Shown in pieces: positions 25,015 to 36,792 of a stretch of 39,778 bases of DNA. The stretch is from Pseudobacteroides sp. (lineage in GTDB: Bacteria; Bacillota; Clostridia; Acetivibrionales; DSM-2933). A program made the position numbers and the translations under genes. The stretch lies in contig NZ_DATCTU010000048.1 in assembly GCF_036567765.1 (NCBI RefSeq), forward strand, positions 1 through 39,778, read 5' to 3'. Every line of letters starts with the position of its first letter. The stretch's first letter is position 1. Under the pieces are notes generated by a model. The model saw only the letters and a program-made list of their open reading frames with translations. It was not told the origin of the DNA and did no database searches.

Positions 25015-26814
25015 TTAGGTGTATTTCCAGTTCTTATTTACAATCCTGCCTCTGTCATATGTGTAGGTAAAAAATATTTTACCAGCCATAAGCTCAAACT
25101 CGTATTTCTCAATACGATATTTCATTGCTGTGTTTTTTATGTTTTCTATATAGTATTTTTCTACTGCTTCAATGAAAAACTTGTCTCTCTCATAGTATAA
25201 GAGGTTGGTTTGGTCATACCTGCTTTGAAGTAAAGCAACTTTATAGTCCCTTTCATTTGAAAGATAACTGAAAAATCCGTCGAACTGTATGGCTATTCTG
25301 TCAAACCTAAAGGTATTATAATTGTCCATTACCTCAAGGTTGAACGCTGTAAAATTGTTTTCCAGAAGATCAATTATATATTTGCTTGGAACAGCCAGGT
25401 TCAGATTTTGGCCTTCATCAAAACCTGCAGTAGTTAATCCAACCAGCTCACCGAACATGTTAAGAAGGGCTCCGCCGGAGCTTCCTGCCGAAGTAGGCGT
25501 AGTTATTTGAATAAATTCGAATCTGTCATATTTTCTAAAGCCTGAAACAATCCCATCAGAAAAGGTATTCATAAGACCAAAAGGGCTTCCGATAGCAACA
25601 ACTCGCTGGCCTCTTACCAGATCTCCTGTTTTTGAAATCTCTATCGGCTGTGTCCTAAAGTTTATTTTTATCAGTGCAGTATCCTTGTGGACATTGGCAT
25701 TTATTACAGTATAGGTTTCATAAAGGTTTTCCTCGCTCATGCCTTCAAATAAAACGCCAAAGAAGCATGCATTTTGGAGAACATGATAATTTGTCGCGAT
25801 TAGCCCGTTGCTTCCTATAACCACACCGGAGCCTCTACGAATAAACTCTCCTTTGTCATTGAATGCTATAATCATAACGGTTGACGAAGAAAGTGCAGCA
25901 AGCTCTTCAAGAGACATTTCACGTTTTCCGCTCCCTGAAGGATCCCTTCGGGTTATAGGCGGTGCTGTTATAGGAACAGACGATTGGGCAGGGATCGGAA
26001 TAGATGGTGAAAATCCAATGTTATTTATACTGGCAGGAGGTATATTGTTTGATTGCATAACTTTAGCAGGGAAACTCTTTAATTCCTCTGTCCTTGCAAG
26101 TTTTATAAGTGCTGAATGAGCATTACCATTATCTACCTCACCAAATTTGCCGTCAGTCAGTGTATTTATATACAATACGTCTGCACCAAGCTTGGAAAGA
26201 AGCAAAATAAAATATACCTCATGTTCTTTTATATTGCCGTAATAAATAATCTTGGGGTTGTATTCGGTTTTTTGGAAATCTATGTTCCTAAAAGTTGGGC
26301 ATGCAAACTTTTTTAGCCAGCATATCAATTTTATGTAGAGGTTTTTAAGGATTGTAGAAGTGACTGAAGGAGAATTCTTTTTATATAGGTTGATAATGTC
26401 AATAAGTCCGTTTTGAAGGGCATTACCTAAAGGTCCAATTGAGATATCAGGTAATAATGCTGGTATGTTGCATACGGAAATAAGGTTTTCAGTAGCCGTT
26501 ATATGTAAAAAACTATCCTGCCAGAGTTTATTTATTTCAATAGATATATCGTTTTCAATCAATATCGGTATATTTTCTGTAAATCTAAGGTACATATGGC
26601 CAAGCCCCGAAAGCTTATTGTCTAGGTCGGCCAGCTTTTTATAATAGTCTTCATTCGGATCGGATACTCCGATTGACCGATAGCAGTATACAGGTATTAC
26701 TGTTGAAGCACCCTTTGAAAAGCCTTTTCTATTGGCTAATGGAGTAGTAATGTCATCCATAATTTTGTCAGAATAGAGGAGTGTGGTTTTGATCGGCTTT
26801 GATATATTAATCAT
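25015..26814 (-). CDS. YceG-like domain fused to an HtrA-like trypsin protease
   Basis: A 599-residue protein without signal peptide or membrane helix, so probably cytosolic. Residues about 39-240 resemble the YceG-type putative biosynthetic module found with TerD/tellurite-stress genes: IPVYCYRSIGV, YYKKLADLDNKLSGLGHMYL and NPKIIYYGNIKEHEVYFILL followed by LYIN. A Pro/Ser-rich linker (260-300) leads to an S1C protease: ATNYHVL (H344), HKDTALI (D378), GSPFGL and SAGSSGGAL (S446). No PDZ domain follows; about 110 residues of unknown structure end the protein. The catalytic triad is intact. The YceG assignment is from remembered family patterns. GGAG precedes the ATG by about 9 nt. No Ter genes are next to it here, and the fusion is unusual. 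Confidence 0.75.
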   Translation of the reverse strand: MINISKPIKTTLLYSDKIMDDITTPLANRKGFSKGASTVIPVYCYRSIGVSDPNEDYYKKLADLDNKLSGLGHMYLRFTENIPILIENDISIEINKLWQDSFLHITATENLISVCNIPALLPDISIGPLGNALQNGLIDIINLYKKNSPSVTSTILKNLYIKLICWLKKFACPTFRNIDFQKTEYNPKIIYYGNIKEHEVYFILLLSKLGADVLYINTLTDGKFGEVDNGNAHSALIKLARTEELKSFPAKVMQSNNIPPASINNIGFSPSIPIPAQSSVPITAPPITRRDPSGSGKREMSLEELAALSSSTVMIIAFNDKGEFIRRGSGVVIGSNGLIATNYHVLQNACFFGVLFEGMSEENLYETYTVINANVHKDTALIKINFRTQPIEISKTGDLVRGQRVVAIGSPFGLMNTFSDGIVSGFRKYDRFEFIQITTPTSAGSSGGALLNMFGELVGLTTAGFDEGQNLNLAVPSKYIIDLLENNFTAFNLEVMDNYNTFRFDRIAIQFDGFFSYLSNERDYKVALLQSRYDQTNLLYYERDKFFIEAVEKYYIENIKNTAMKYRIEKYEFELMAGKIFFTYTYDRGRIVNKNWKYT

Positions 26815-26914
26815 AATATAAAGCTCCGTTTCAATCAGTATTTTTTGACCATGAATATATATTAATGCTTTCTGCAGGCACCCATGCAGTCAAGATTGGG
26901 CCCCTATCTATAGA

Positions 26915-27841
26915 TTAAGTTATCGTTCTATTGTAGCTTGCAATGTATATGACATCTGCCATATTTATTGCTCCATCTCTGGTTAAGTCATAATAGTCGA
27001 CAAACTTTGAATCACCTCTTACAATGTTAAATTTAGGAGCAAGTAAAATAACATCTGCCATGTTTACAACACCATCACGATTAATATCAACACTTATTGT
27101 AGGAATTTGCGTAGGAGCTGGTCCTTTAGTGGGTGTAGAAGAAGCACCTATTGTAATTTCCATCTTAGTCATATCAGCTTTACCGCGGCTTTGATATCCC
27201 TCTACCACCATGGAGACTTCATATAACTTCCCCATCTTCATTCCTTTAGCTTCCCATGCTTTAAAGTGATCGCTAACAGTTATGGTTCCGCTTGTACGTT
27301 TCGTTGTACGGATACTCCAATACTGCTGGAAAGTTGCGGTGCCAATAATGGAAGGTTGTTGAGTTCGTGTGGTCTCAAATATTTCATATGTACCCCCATC
27401 AACGGTAATTGTGCCCTTTGGTTGATATTGGTTTCCCGGTGGTTTCCAGGTACCAAAGCTGTCTATGATGTAATATTCTACAAGTGGATCTTTTGTCCAA
27501 CCATAGACAGACATATATGAATTACCGTTTGGTTGGTAGTTGCAAGCGTAATTTAATGTTATTTTACCATATTCCTGGTACGTCTTGGTTGAACCGAGTT
27601 TCTTGCCTGTACGGAATAATATGTTATTGATATTACTCCATGAGCAGCTGAATGTGCCGCTGCCATTTAGGGTCATGGTCCCAGTGCCGTTATCCTTCCA
27701 GTATTCATAATCGTAGCCGTCAATGGTGCCAGTAGCATTTGCAGTGAGCGTTGTTGCCGCCCGCACACTTATCGGAAAGAAAGTAAAAAGGATAGTAAAA
27801 CACATAAAAACTGAAACAATTACCATCAACTTTTGTTTCAT
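26915..27841 (-). CDS. Cellulosomal GH11 endo-1,4-beta-xylanase with dockerin
   Basis: A 308-residue secreted enzyme. The ATG at 27841 is chosen because AGGAGG lies 8 nt upstream and [10 protein letters not shown] starts a signal peptide ending near VRAA. Residues about 30-232 are a GH11 beta-jelly-roll xylanase, with nucleophile E122 in [15 protein letters not shown] and acid/base E214 in [12 protein letters not shown] short Thr/Pro linker leads to a dockerin (251-304) with two calcium repeats, [14 protein letters not shown] and [14 protein letters not shown], which bind a scaffoldin cohesin. The recognition pair in both repeats is Met-Ala, not the Ser-Thr typical of C. thermocellum type I dockerins. 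It lies downstream of, and is paralogous to, the larger xylanase gene. It hydrolyses internal xylan bonds outside the cell. Confidence 0.92.
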   Translation of the reverse strand: MKQKLMVIVSVFMCFTILFTFFPISVRAATTLTANATGTIDGYDYEYWKDNGTGTMTLNGSGTFSCSWSNINNILFRTGKKLGSTKTYQEYGKITLNYACNYQPNGNSYMSVYGWTKDPLVEYYIIDSFGTWKPPGNQYQPKGTITVDGGTYEIFETTRTQQPSIIGTATFQQYWSIRTTKRTSGTITVSDHFKAWEAKGMKMGKLYEVSMVVEGYQSRGKADMTKMEITIGASSTPTKGPAPTQIPTISVDINRDGVVNMADVILLAPKFNIVRGDSKFVDYYDLTRDGAINMADVIYIASYNRTIT

Positions 27842-27976
27842 TTTACACCCCTCCTTCTTTAAAATTTGTGTTGAATAACTATAATATAAATATAACATAA
27901 TTCATAATATAGTTATACAGATTAACTTTACCATAATAGTGTATTAATAATAGCATAAAAGATATGAAAATCAATA

Positions 27977-28012
27977 GAAAAATGGACAGAATAGCTTAAA
28001 CATTCTGTCCAT
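27977..28012 (-). terminator. Intrinsic terminator of the multimodular xylanase gene
   Basis: ATGGACAGAAT (27982-27992) pairs perfectly with ATTCTGTCCAT (28002-28012) around a 9-nt loop. On the minus strand it is followed by a TTTTT run. It lies 40 nt after the stop of the large xylanase gene and separates it from the smaller one, so the two xylanases are probably separate transcripts. Confidence 0.85.
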
Positions 28013-28051
28013 TTTATATATGTTTATTAAATATAAACTATCTTGATACCA

Positions 28052-30900
<2,849 letters not shown>

Positions 30901-31395
30901 TTTAAACTCCACCTTCCTTCTATAAAATTTGGATTAGGTAAAATATACTATAAATATATCATGTCTCATAAAATATTTACACGTATTAACTTTACTATAT
31001 TTCTATAAAATTAACTGTCCTTCCATAGATAGAACATGTACTTTCTCCATTTCTTCATTATGAGATACCGAATGATTCGTGCAAGAAATGCCCATTGAGC
31101 AACATACAAACTCGTCATGTAATGGAAATTATTTTGCCTTGCCTGATCTTTTTTCATAAGTACATGAAAATATTGCAGTAGAATTGTATAATCTTGTTGC
31201 CAAACTTTGATATATTAATATTTTGGTTTCTGAATGTGAAATTTTTGCTTCACTATTTCAAAATATTATAAATCCATAGTAATTTTATGTATGCATTTTA
31301 ATCCAATTTTCAAAATTATGTCGTGTTGCAATTAAGCAATAAAATCGGTTGAAATAAGGGGGTTTGAGGAATAACATATTACTATAAGAAACCTT
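30901..31395. other. Long AT-rich intergenic region with little recognisable content
   Basis: This lies between two divergent genes (large xylanase, minus; solute-binding lipoprotein, plus) and must contain the xylanase promoter. The part near 30910-30970 resembles the leader of the smaller xylanase. On the minus strand 31011-31157 is a 48-codon ORF starting MKKDQARQNN with many aromatic and basic residues but no ribosome site; it may be chance or a gene remnant. A weak plus-strand promoter (TTGAAA 31349-31354, 17 nt, TAACAT 31372-31377) could serve the lipoprotein gene. No regulator binding site was recognised. Confidence 0.4.
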
Positions 31396-31509
31396 GATAA
31401 CCAATTTAAGACAGTGTTTTAGTGTGAGGGGGGTGACCTGTATTAAAATAGAGACATGTTTGTGGTTTTAGTTATAATCTAAAAGATTATGTATCTTAAA
31501 TTGGTTATC
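31396..31509 (+). repeat. Long inverted repeat enclosing a hairpin in the lipoprotein gene leader
   Basis: GATAACCAATTTAAGA (31396-31411) and TCTTAAATTGGTTATC (31494-31509) are perfect 16-bp inverted repeats 82 nt apart. Inside lies ATAATCT-AAA-AGATTAT (31474-31490), a 7-bp hairpin, and a GAGGGGGGTGACC stretch. If transcribed, this would fold into a multi-helix leader about 90 nt before the start codon. It could be a regulatory RNA or an operator pair. I do not match it to a known riboswitch. Confidence 0.55.
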
Positions 31510-31596
31510 TTTATATACAAGAGTAGATAAAGAATCGTGGTAAAAGCTGTTTTGCGGTTAAAGTTTTTTAACCGATATAAAAGGAGGGGAAGGATA

Positions 31597-32964
31597 ATGA
31601 AAAAATCAAAGAAAGTATTGGCGTTGCTGGTATGTATTTTTATGACAACGGGAACATTAACGGCTTGTCTGTCAGATAATCCCGGAGAAGGCGGTTCAGA
31701 AAGCGGTGAGAATGCAACACCTGTGGTAAGTAATAGTGGAGATAATAAAGAAGTAAATAAAAGCCCGGAAGATTACAAGGGAGAAATAGTATTCTGGCAC
31801 TTTAACAGCAGTGAGGGACCAAAGATAAGTCAAGCATTCAACAAATTATATCCGAATGTAAAGGTAAAGACTACCATTGTATCCGACAGAGATTCCCAGT
31901 ATCAGAATAAGTTGACGGCAGCCCTTAGGGCTGGTGTGGGAGTTCCGGATGTATTTGTTGCAGAGTCGGCATTTGCAAAAAGGCTTGTTGAGATGCCCGG
32001 TGCTTTTTTAGACTTGACAGAGAGAGCAAAGGATGTAGCATCAAAAATGATACCATTTACAGTACAGGTGGGAACAGACAAGAACGGGGCATTAAAGGCA
32101 TTATCTCACCAGGCTGCACCGGGAGCTATAGCATATAAGAAGACTGTTGCAAAAAAATATCTGGGAACTGATGACCCAAAAGCAATTGCAGAAATGCTTT
32201 CCTCAGAGGAAAAAATGCTTGAAACAGCAAAAATACTTAAAGAAAAGAGCGGAGGAAAGGTTGCTTTATTCCCGACATGGGAGGAGCCAAAGAAAATGTA
32301 TTTAGGTGCACGATCCAAAGGGTGGGTTGTGGATGATAAGCTTAATATAGATCAAAAAGTTATGGAATTGATAGACTTTTCCAAGAATCTTAGGGATAAC
32401 AAGTATGAGAGCGGGCTGACCCAATGGACACCCGGTTGGTCATCGGCCATAGCCGCTAATGAGACATCAATGGTATGGGCATTGCCGCCATGGGGAGTTC
32501 CATGGATAATTAATTCCAATGACAAAACTGCTGCAAATGGAGGAAAATGGGGTATCACAAACCCACCGTTTAAATACTTCTGGGGAGGAACCTGGATGGG
32601 TATTTACGCCAATTCACAAAATCAGGATATTGCTTGGGAATTTGTTAAATTCTTTACAGCCAATAAAGATACTGTGAAGAAATGGGCTCTAGATAACCAG
32701 GACTTCCCGAATAATCTGGAAATAATTGCAGAAGGATCACCAAGTGACAGCAACATTGTAGGAGCAAACCTATTCAAATTCTATGAACCATTCGTAAAAG
32801 ATATTAACGGTGAAGTCCTTACACAGTACGATGATATAATAGAAAGAACATTTGATGATGTCATGGTGTCATATCTTGCAGGAAAGTACAAGACAAAGGA
32901 TGACATGGTTAAGGCGTTCAAGGATAAAGTTAAGACAAACTTGAAAGAGATCCAAGTAGATTAA
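31597..32964 (+). CDS. ABC-type sugar-binding lipoprotein
   Basis: A 455-residue extracellular solute-binding protein of the sugar (MalE/UgpB-like) type. The ATG at 31597 follows GGAGGGG; a GTG at 31537 would put 20 charged residues in front of the signal peptide. The signal ends in the lipobox LTAC, with C24 as the lipidated cysteine, followed by a Gly/Ser/Glu-rich linker. EIVFWHFNSSEG and FNKLYPNVKVKTTIV are typical of the family N-lobe, and the WALPPWGVPWI stretch with WGGTWMGIY fits the sugar-binding cleft. No permease or ATPase genes are adjacent, so it must work with transporter parts encoded elsewhere. Proximity to xylanases suggests xylo- or cello-oligosaccharides, but this is inference. 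Confidence 0.88.
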   Translation: MKKSKKVLALLVCIFMTTGTLTACLSDNPGEGGSESGENATPVVSNSGDNKEVNKSPEDYKGEIVFWHFNSSEGPKISQAFNKLYPNVKVKTTIVSDRDSQYQNKLTAALRAGVGVPDVFVAESAFAKRLVEMPGAFLDLTERAKDVASKMIPFTVQVGTDKNGALKALSHQAAPGAIAYKKTVAKKYLGTDDPKAIAEMLSSEEKMLETAKILKEKSGGKVALFPTWEEPKKMYLGARSKGWVVDDKLNIDQKVMELIDFSKNLRDNKYESGLTQWTPGWSSAIAANETSMVWALPPWGVPWIINSNDKTAANGGKWGITNPPFKYFWGGTWMGIYANSQNQDIAWEFVKFFTANKDTVKKWALDNQDFPNNLEIIAEGSPSDSNIVGANLFKFYEPFVKDINGEVLTQYDDIIERTFDDVMVSYLAGKYKTKDDMVKAFKDKVKTNLKEIQVD

Positions 32965-33018
32965 AGCCAATAGTTTTGAACCTTTAAATATTAGCCCCTT
33001 AGTATAGATAGATAATAT

Positions 33019-33089
33019 AAAAATCTTGCATTTGACCTTGGCAAAAATCTTTAAACCCTCGTTTATGCCGTGTCAGATGCAAGATTTTT
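33019..33089 (+). terminator. Terminator hairpin overlapping the end of the amidohydrolase gene
   Basis: AAAAATCTTGCATTTGAC (33019-33036) pairs with GTCAGATGCAAGATTTTT (33072-33089) over 18 positions with a single G-U-type mismatch. The right arm ends in TTTTTC on the plus strand, as expected for the lipoprotein gene terminator. That arm also contains the stop and last codons of the convergent amidohydrolase. Confidence 0.7.
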
Positions 33090-34389
33090 CAATTGCATTA
33101 AGTATGGCATCAAGTGCTGATTTTGGAAGCCATGTGCCTCTAACCATTACTCCGGACATGCTCTTAAGATTTTTAATATCATTCAAGGGATTTTTATCAA
33201 GAAGCAGCAGATCCGCTCTCTTGCCAACTGATATAGTACCGAACTCATCAAGCCTATTCAAGCATTCCGCAGCGTTTTTTGTTCCTGCCTTAATAGCCTC
33301 AAAAGGGGTCAGCCCTGCTTCAACAAGGTTTTCAAGTTCTTCGTGTGCAGAGAAACCTGGAACTATATAGGGGTTGGGTGAATCGGTACCCAGCAGAATT
33401 CTGGCTCCTGCTTTATGCAGCTCTCCCACAACGTGTTTTTGATAATCATCGTAATTATCAGGAATAATTAGTTTACTGCTTGCAGCAGTAAGTGCTTTTT
33501 GCATGCTGTATCTATACTTCTTTTGAAGGTATCTCATATCACTTTTTTTATCAAATTCATTTGCTTTATCAGGGCTAAGGTATCTTTGCCAGACAACCAT
33601 TGTTGGGCAATTCCAGACTCCTGCATCACGAAGATTGGCACCATATTGACCGACCGATTCAATGTCGGTTTTGGTCTTTCCTGTAAAGGGGTTAAAAAAA
33701 CCGATAAGATGTTCAATGCTATGCTGGCCTGCCTTAATGGCACCATCTATTCCTATTACATCAGGGACATGCCCTAAAAAAGGAATGCTCAGCTCTTTTG
33801 CAGCTTTTGAGATAGCCATATAGGAATCTTCTGATAATGTGTGATAAATTTTTATAAATTCATAACCCTTTTTCTTTTCGTATTCTACAAATTTTCTTGC
33901 ATTATTAGGATTTTCAATAAGCTTTGATAAGGGAGGAAAAAATTGAGGTTTACTCTCTAATATTTGACCGCCCGTATAGACATTTGGTATAGGTATATTG
34001 CACATAGGTATCTTTTTACATTTGTTTAAAAATGGATGATACCATCCAATATGAATTCCCCACATATTTCTTACTGTGGTAACACCGTTTGAAATGTATA
34101 AAGCCCATTCATTTTTTACTCCAAAAAAAGGTGCAAAGCTATTAAAATGTACATGCATATCAACAAGGCCAGGTAAAAGATACTTTTTTCCAGACTTTAT
34201 AGGTATTGCATCAGAAGGCACAGGGGTATGCCTGCTGTTCCCGATGGTATCAATAAGCCCATTCTTTATAATCACAGTCTGGTTTTCCAGAATCCTATCG
34301 TTATTCATGGAAATAACATTTACATCTATAAATGCAGTCGGCCTGTTGGAAAGGTTCAGATCGGCACATAAATTTAACAATGAGTTCAT
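33073..34389 (-). CDS. Amidohydrolase (soluble paralogue)
   Basis: A metal-dependent amidohydrolase. In the numbering of the longest frame (449 aa, start 34422) the active-site set is LVDMHVHF (H90, H92), EFIKIY (K191), LGHVPD (H218), SIEHL (H237) and LLGTDSP (D347), all present. The start is uncertain: ATG at 34389 (438 aa) has GAAGGG 9 nt upstream and is preferred, while ATG at 34422 lacks a ribosome site and overlaps the preceding gene by 14 nt. It shares the pattern V.VI.M.N...L.NQTV..K.G.I and the whole catalytic layout with the membrane-anchored enzyme at 7583-9229, but has no membrane segments. It is last in the MoxR-DUF58-DUF4129 cluster. The substrate is unknown (dipeptide or cyclic amide likely for the family). 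Confidence 0.85.
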   Translation of the reverse strand: MNSLLNLCADLNLSNRPTAFIDVNVISMNNDRILENQTVIIKNGLIDTIGNSRHTPVPSDAIPIKSGKKYLLPGLVDMHVHFNSFAPFFGVKNEWALYISNGVTTVRNMWGIHIGWYHPFLNKCKKIPMCNIPIPNVYTGGQILESKPQFFPPLSKLIENPNNARKFVEYEKKKGYEFIKIYHTLSEDSYMAISKAAKELSIPFLGHVPDVIGIDGAIKAGQHSIEHLIGFFNPFTGKTKTDIESVGQYGANLRDAGVWNCPTMVVWQRYLSPDKANEFDKKSDMRYLQKKYRYSMQKALTAASSKLIIPDNYDDYQKHVVGELHKAGARILLGTDSPNPYIVPGFSAHEELENLVEAGLTPFEAIKAGTKNAAECLNRLDEFGTISVGKRADLLLLDKNPLNDIKNLKSMSGVMVRGTWLPKSALDAILNAIEKSCI

Positions 34390-34408
34390 TACAAACATCC
34401 CTTCAGAT

Positions 34409-35689
34409 CTATTTATTGACATGCTTTTTTACAAGCATCTCCACCTCACTGGTTTTAATGCTCTCGTTGCTGTATCGGGCCTTGTTGTAGGCTGAGGTAA
34501 GTGAAGACATATCTTCTTTATAAAGTACCTCCAGTTCTTTGCCCAATTCATTTGGTGTAAGACTGTCATTGAATCGGTAACCCTTTTTTATAAAGCTCAA
34601 AACCTTTTGCTTAAAGATAAACCTGACTTTATCCCTGTCATTGGTCAGATCCCTCCAGGCCAACTCTTTTTTATCAAAAAGATGAAAAATATTTTTAACA
34701 TTAGATAAATATTTTGAAGGAGACTTTCGGACTATCTCCCTTTCATCTACATATCCAAGCGTGTTTTCTTCAGTTATATTTCCACGGAACTTGTTTGAAA
34801 GCCAATTTGCTATTTTCATTGCCAATTTGAAAAATACATAAACAGTAAACACTAAAAAGCCTATTGTTATAACTACTGTCAGGATACTTTCTATAGTTTC
34901 CATAAATGTAATATTATTATAAATCTTTTTGCCAAATATGTCTACTTCCTTGCTTTTAGATTCAACTTTATCATTTGCACTGACCAATAGTTTTTCAAAA
35001 AGAGTATAGAGCCCTAAAAACACAGATTTTATGAGGGCCAGTATAGAGTTCCAAAAAGGCTTGAACCTGGCTAAACCAATTATTAATATTAATGCAATTA
35101 CAAGTGAGGTTATGTTGAACTTTAAAATAGTTGAGGGGATATAATGTCTACTTCCTTTTTTAAAAAAAGCAGCCTTTAGCTGGTCAAAGCTGCAAATGGA
35201 AAGAAACACGACGATCATTACCAGCCCTGCTCTGTTTAATATGTCTATATGGTTGTAGAGATTAGGTGACATAAGAAACATTACATAAAAAACCAGATAT
35301 GCTGAGAATAGAACCGAAAAAGCAGGTACAGGGGATTGCCTAAGCCAGTTGTTATTGTTTATTCGTATACCTCTAAAGATTGAGAATGACACCATTAGAG
35401 TGTAAAATATGGGGAGAGATATAAAATACCCTATTATAAATGATGCAATTAGGCCTGTAAAAAAGCTTATTATTACATAAAAAGAATTTGATTTGTTTTT
35501 AAGAAAATAGCCTAGGAGTATGCCTGTAAGGTAAAAAGCAGCCTGACTTGAAATTACAGGCATAATAAGGCTATCAGGAAATAAGTTTACAGCTGCAAAA
35601 AGCAGTATTGGAAAAATAAATAAAATTTCTACAATTGACTGCATAAATTTTGTTAAAATGTATTTTAAAAAAGCAGGCATATAGATCAT
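34409..35689 (-). CDS. DUF4129-containing membrane protein
   Basis: A 426-residue protein with about eight hydrophobic segments (for example IVEILFIFPILLFAAVNLF, AAFYLTGILLGYFL and SILTVVITIGFLVFTVYVFF) and a cytosolic C-terminal domain of about 100 residues. That domain (DRDKVRFIFKQKVLSFIKKG, then LTPNELGKEL and TSAYNKARYS) fits DUF4129, which commonly ends transglutaminase-like membrane proteins encoded beside MoxR and DUF58. The transglutaminase core (Cys-His-Asp) is not present in this protein or nearby, so it is a stripped version or the partner is elsewhere. It begins 35 nt after the DUF58 gene, in the same operon. Its biochemical role is unknown. Confidence 0.75.
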   Translation of the reverse strand: MIYMPAFLKYILTKFMQSIVEILFIFPILLFAAVNLFPDSLIMPVISSQAAFYLTGILLGYFLKNKSNSFYVIISFFTGLIASFIIGYFISLPIFYTLMVSFSIFRGIRINNNNWLRQSPVPAFSVLFSAYLVFYVMFLMSPNLYNHIDILNRAGLVMIVVFLSICSFDQLKAAFFKKGSRHYIPSTILKFNITSLVIALILIIGLARFKPFWNSILALIKSVFLGLYTLFEKLLVSANDKVESKSKEVDIFGKKIYNNITFMETIESILTVVITIGFLVFTVYVFFKLAMKIANWLSNKFRGNITEENTLGYVDEREIVRKSPSKYLSNVKNIFHLFDKKELAWRDLTNDRDKVRFIFKQKVLSFIKKGYRFNDSLTPNELGKELEVLYKEDMSSLTSAYNKARYSNESIKTSEVEMLVKKHVNK

Positions 35690-35724
35690 CCTTTAATATA
35701 AGTTTAGGCATGAATAAGTTGCTG

Positions 35725-36789
35725 CTAATGCAGGTTGAGTACTTCCACATTACAGTTAAAAGCTTTTATCCTTTCAATGCTTTTCTCCATCTGTGCATCA
35801 ACATAAGATGAAACAATAAGAAAATCTGTATCTTTTACAAAATTATCAGGTAAGCTGTCCAAGAATGCGTGAAACAGCTTTGATCTTTTAAGCTGCATGA
35901 CGGCCATTGATTCTAAAAGCAGGTTCATGTGGTGTAAGCCGGAGCTTGGGTATATAAGCACAGGTGTTTTATCGTCTTCAGATAAATGACAGTTGCAGCA
36001 AAAGCCTGTTTCTATGCTTTTGGATATCATATAATTGGCTATTGAAGCACAATAGGCTACTGCCTTTTCCATAAGGTCAATGTCTGTCTTATCGTTCCAG
36101 CTGTCTTCACTGGCTTGGATGTTTAAAAGTATTATAACCCTCATGTTTGATGTGTAATCTGTATTGTAAACTTTAATACTACCGGTTTTTGCTGTTGATT
36201 TCCAGTTTATTTTATTCATCGAATCTCCGTACCGGTAATCCCTTATACCTGAAATCATAAAAGGATCGTCAACAATCCACCGTCTCACAACTGTGTCTCC
36301 CATCCAGCTGTGGCAAGGAAGGTCCAAATGTTCTACAGGCAATATTTTTGGATATACAATTATGCTGGCTGATAAAGATAATTCTTTATAGGTTTGCACT
36401 ATGTTAAAGGCATCATTGCATGAAAGCACAGCTGATTTCAGGGTATAGATACCTCGTTTACGGCATATGACATTATGTTTTCGGGTTACTTTGGTAAAAG
36501 GCATGAGGCTGAAAAAGCTCCTGTGGAACTGCTGATGCTTGATGAAAAGATTTGCTTGTTTCTGAAACTGAAGGTGGGCGTCTATTTCCGATTCCAACTG
36601 CAGCCAAAGTATCGGTATCAGCTTATTATTAGCTATTACTTCTATCATCTGGACTGCTTCACCCTCAAAGACATGAGTTGTACTGAAGCACCTTGAATAA
36701 GTGACGTCTTTAAGCCCCCAACGCTTATAAATAACAGCTTGGATATATGCAATGATCAATGTTGATATGATTAATAAACCGGCACTCAT
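35725..36789 (-). CDS. DUF58 domain protein
   Basis: A 354-residue protein with one N-terminal membrane segment (about 3-22), then a beta-rich region and the DUF58 core. The conserved GIRDYRYGDSMNKINWKSTA stretch (181-200) and a vWA-like strand (MRVIILLNIQ) are evident. DUF58 proteins are almost always paired with MoxR ATPases and are thought to act in assembly or modification of cell-surface or secreted complexes. Here it starts 3 nt after the moxR stop, so the two are co-translated. It has a full-length core, with no sign of damage. Confidence 0.88.
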   Translation of the reverse strand: MSAGLLIISTLIIAYIQAVIYKRWGLKDVTYSRCFSTTHVFEGEAVQMIEVIANNKLIPILWLQLESEIDAHLQFQKQANLFIKHQQFHRSFFSLMPFTKVTRKHNVICRKRGIYTLKSAVLSCNDAFNIVQTYKELSLSASIIVYPKILPVEHLDLPCHSWMGDTVVRRWIVDDPFMISGIRDYRYGDSMNKINWKSTAKTGSIKVYNTDYTSNMRVIILLNIQASEDSWNDKTDIDLMEKAVAYCASIANYMISKSIETGFCCNCHLSEDDKTPVLIYPSSGLHHMNLLLESMAVMQLKRSKLFHAFLDSLPDNFVKDTDFLIVSSYVDAQMEKSIERIKAFNCNVEVLNLH

Positions 36790-36792
36790 AAT

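Noticed and set aside
26116..26316. 66-codon plus-strand ORF inside the YceG-protease gene
   Set aside because: It overlaps a well-supported gene, has no ribosome site and no family resemblance.
31011..31157. 48-codon minus-strand ORF starting MKKDQARQNN
   Set aside because: No ribosome site and no recognisable family; kept only as a remark in the intergenic description.
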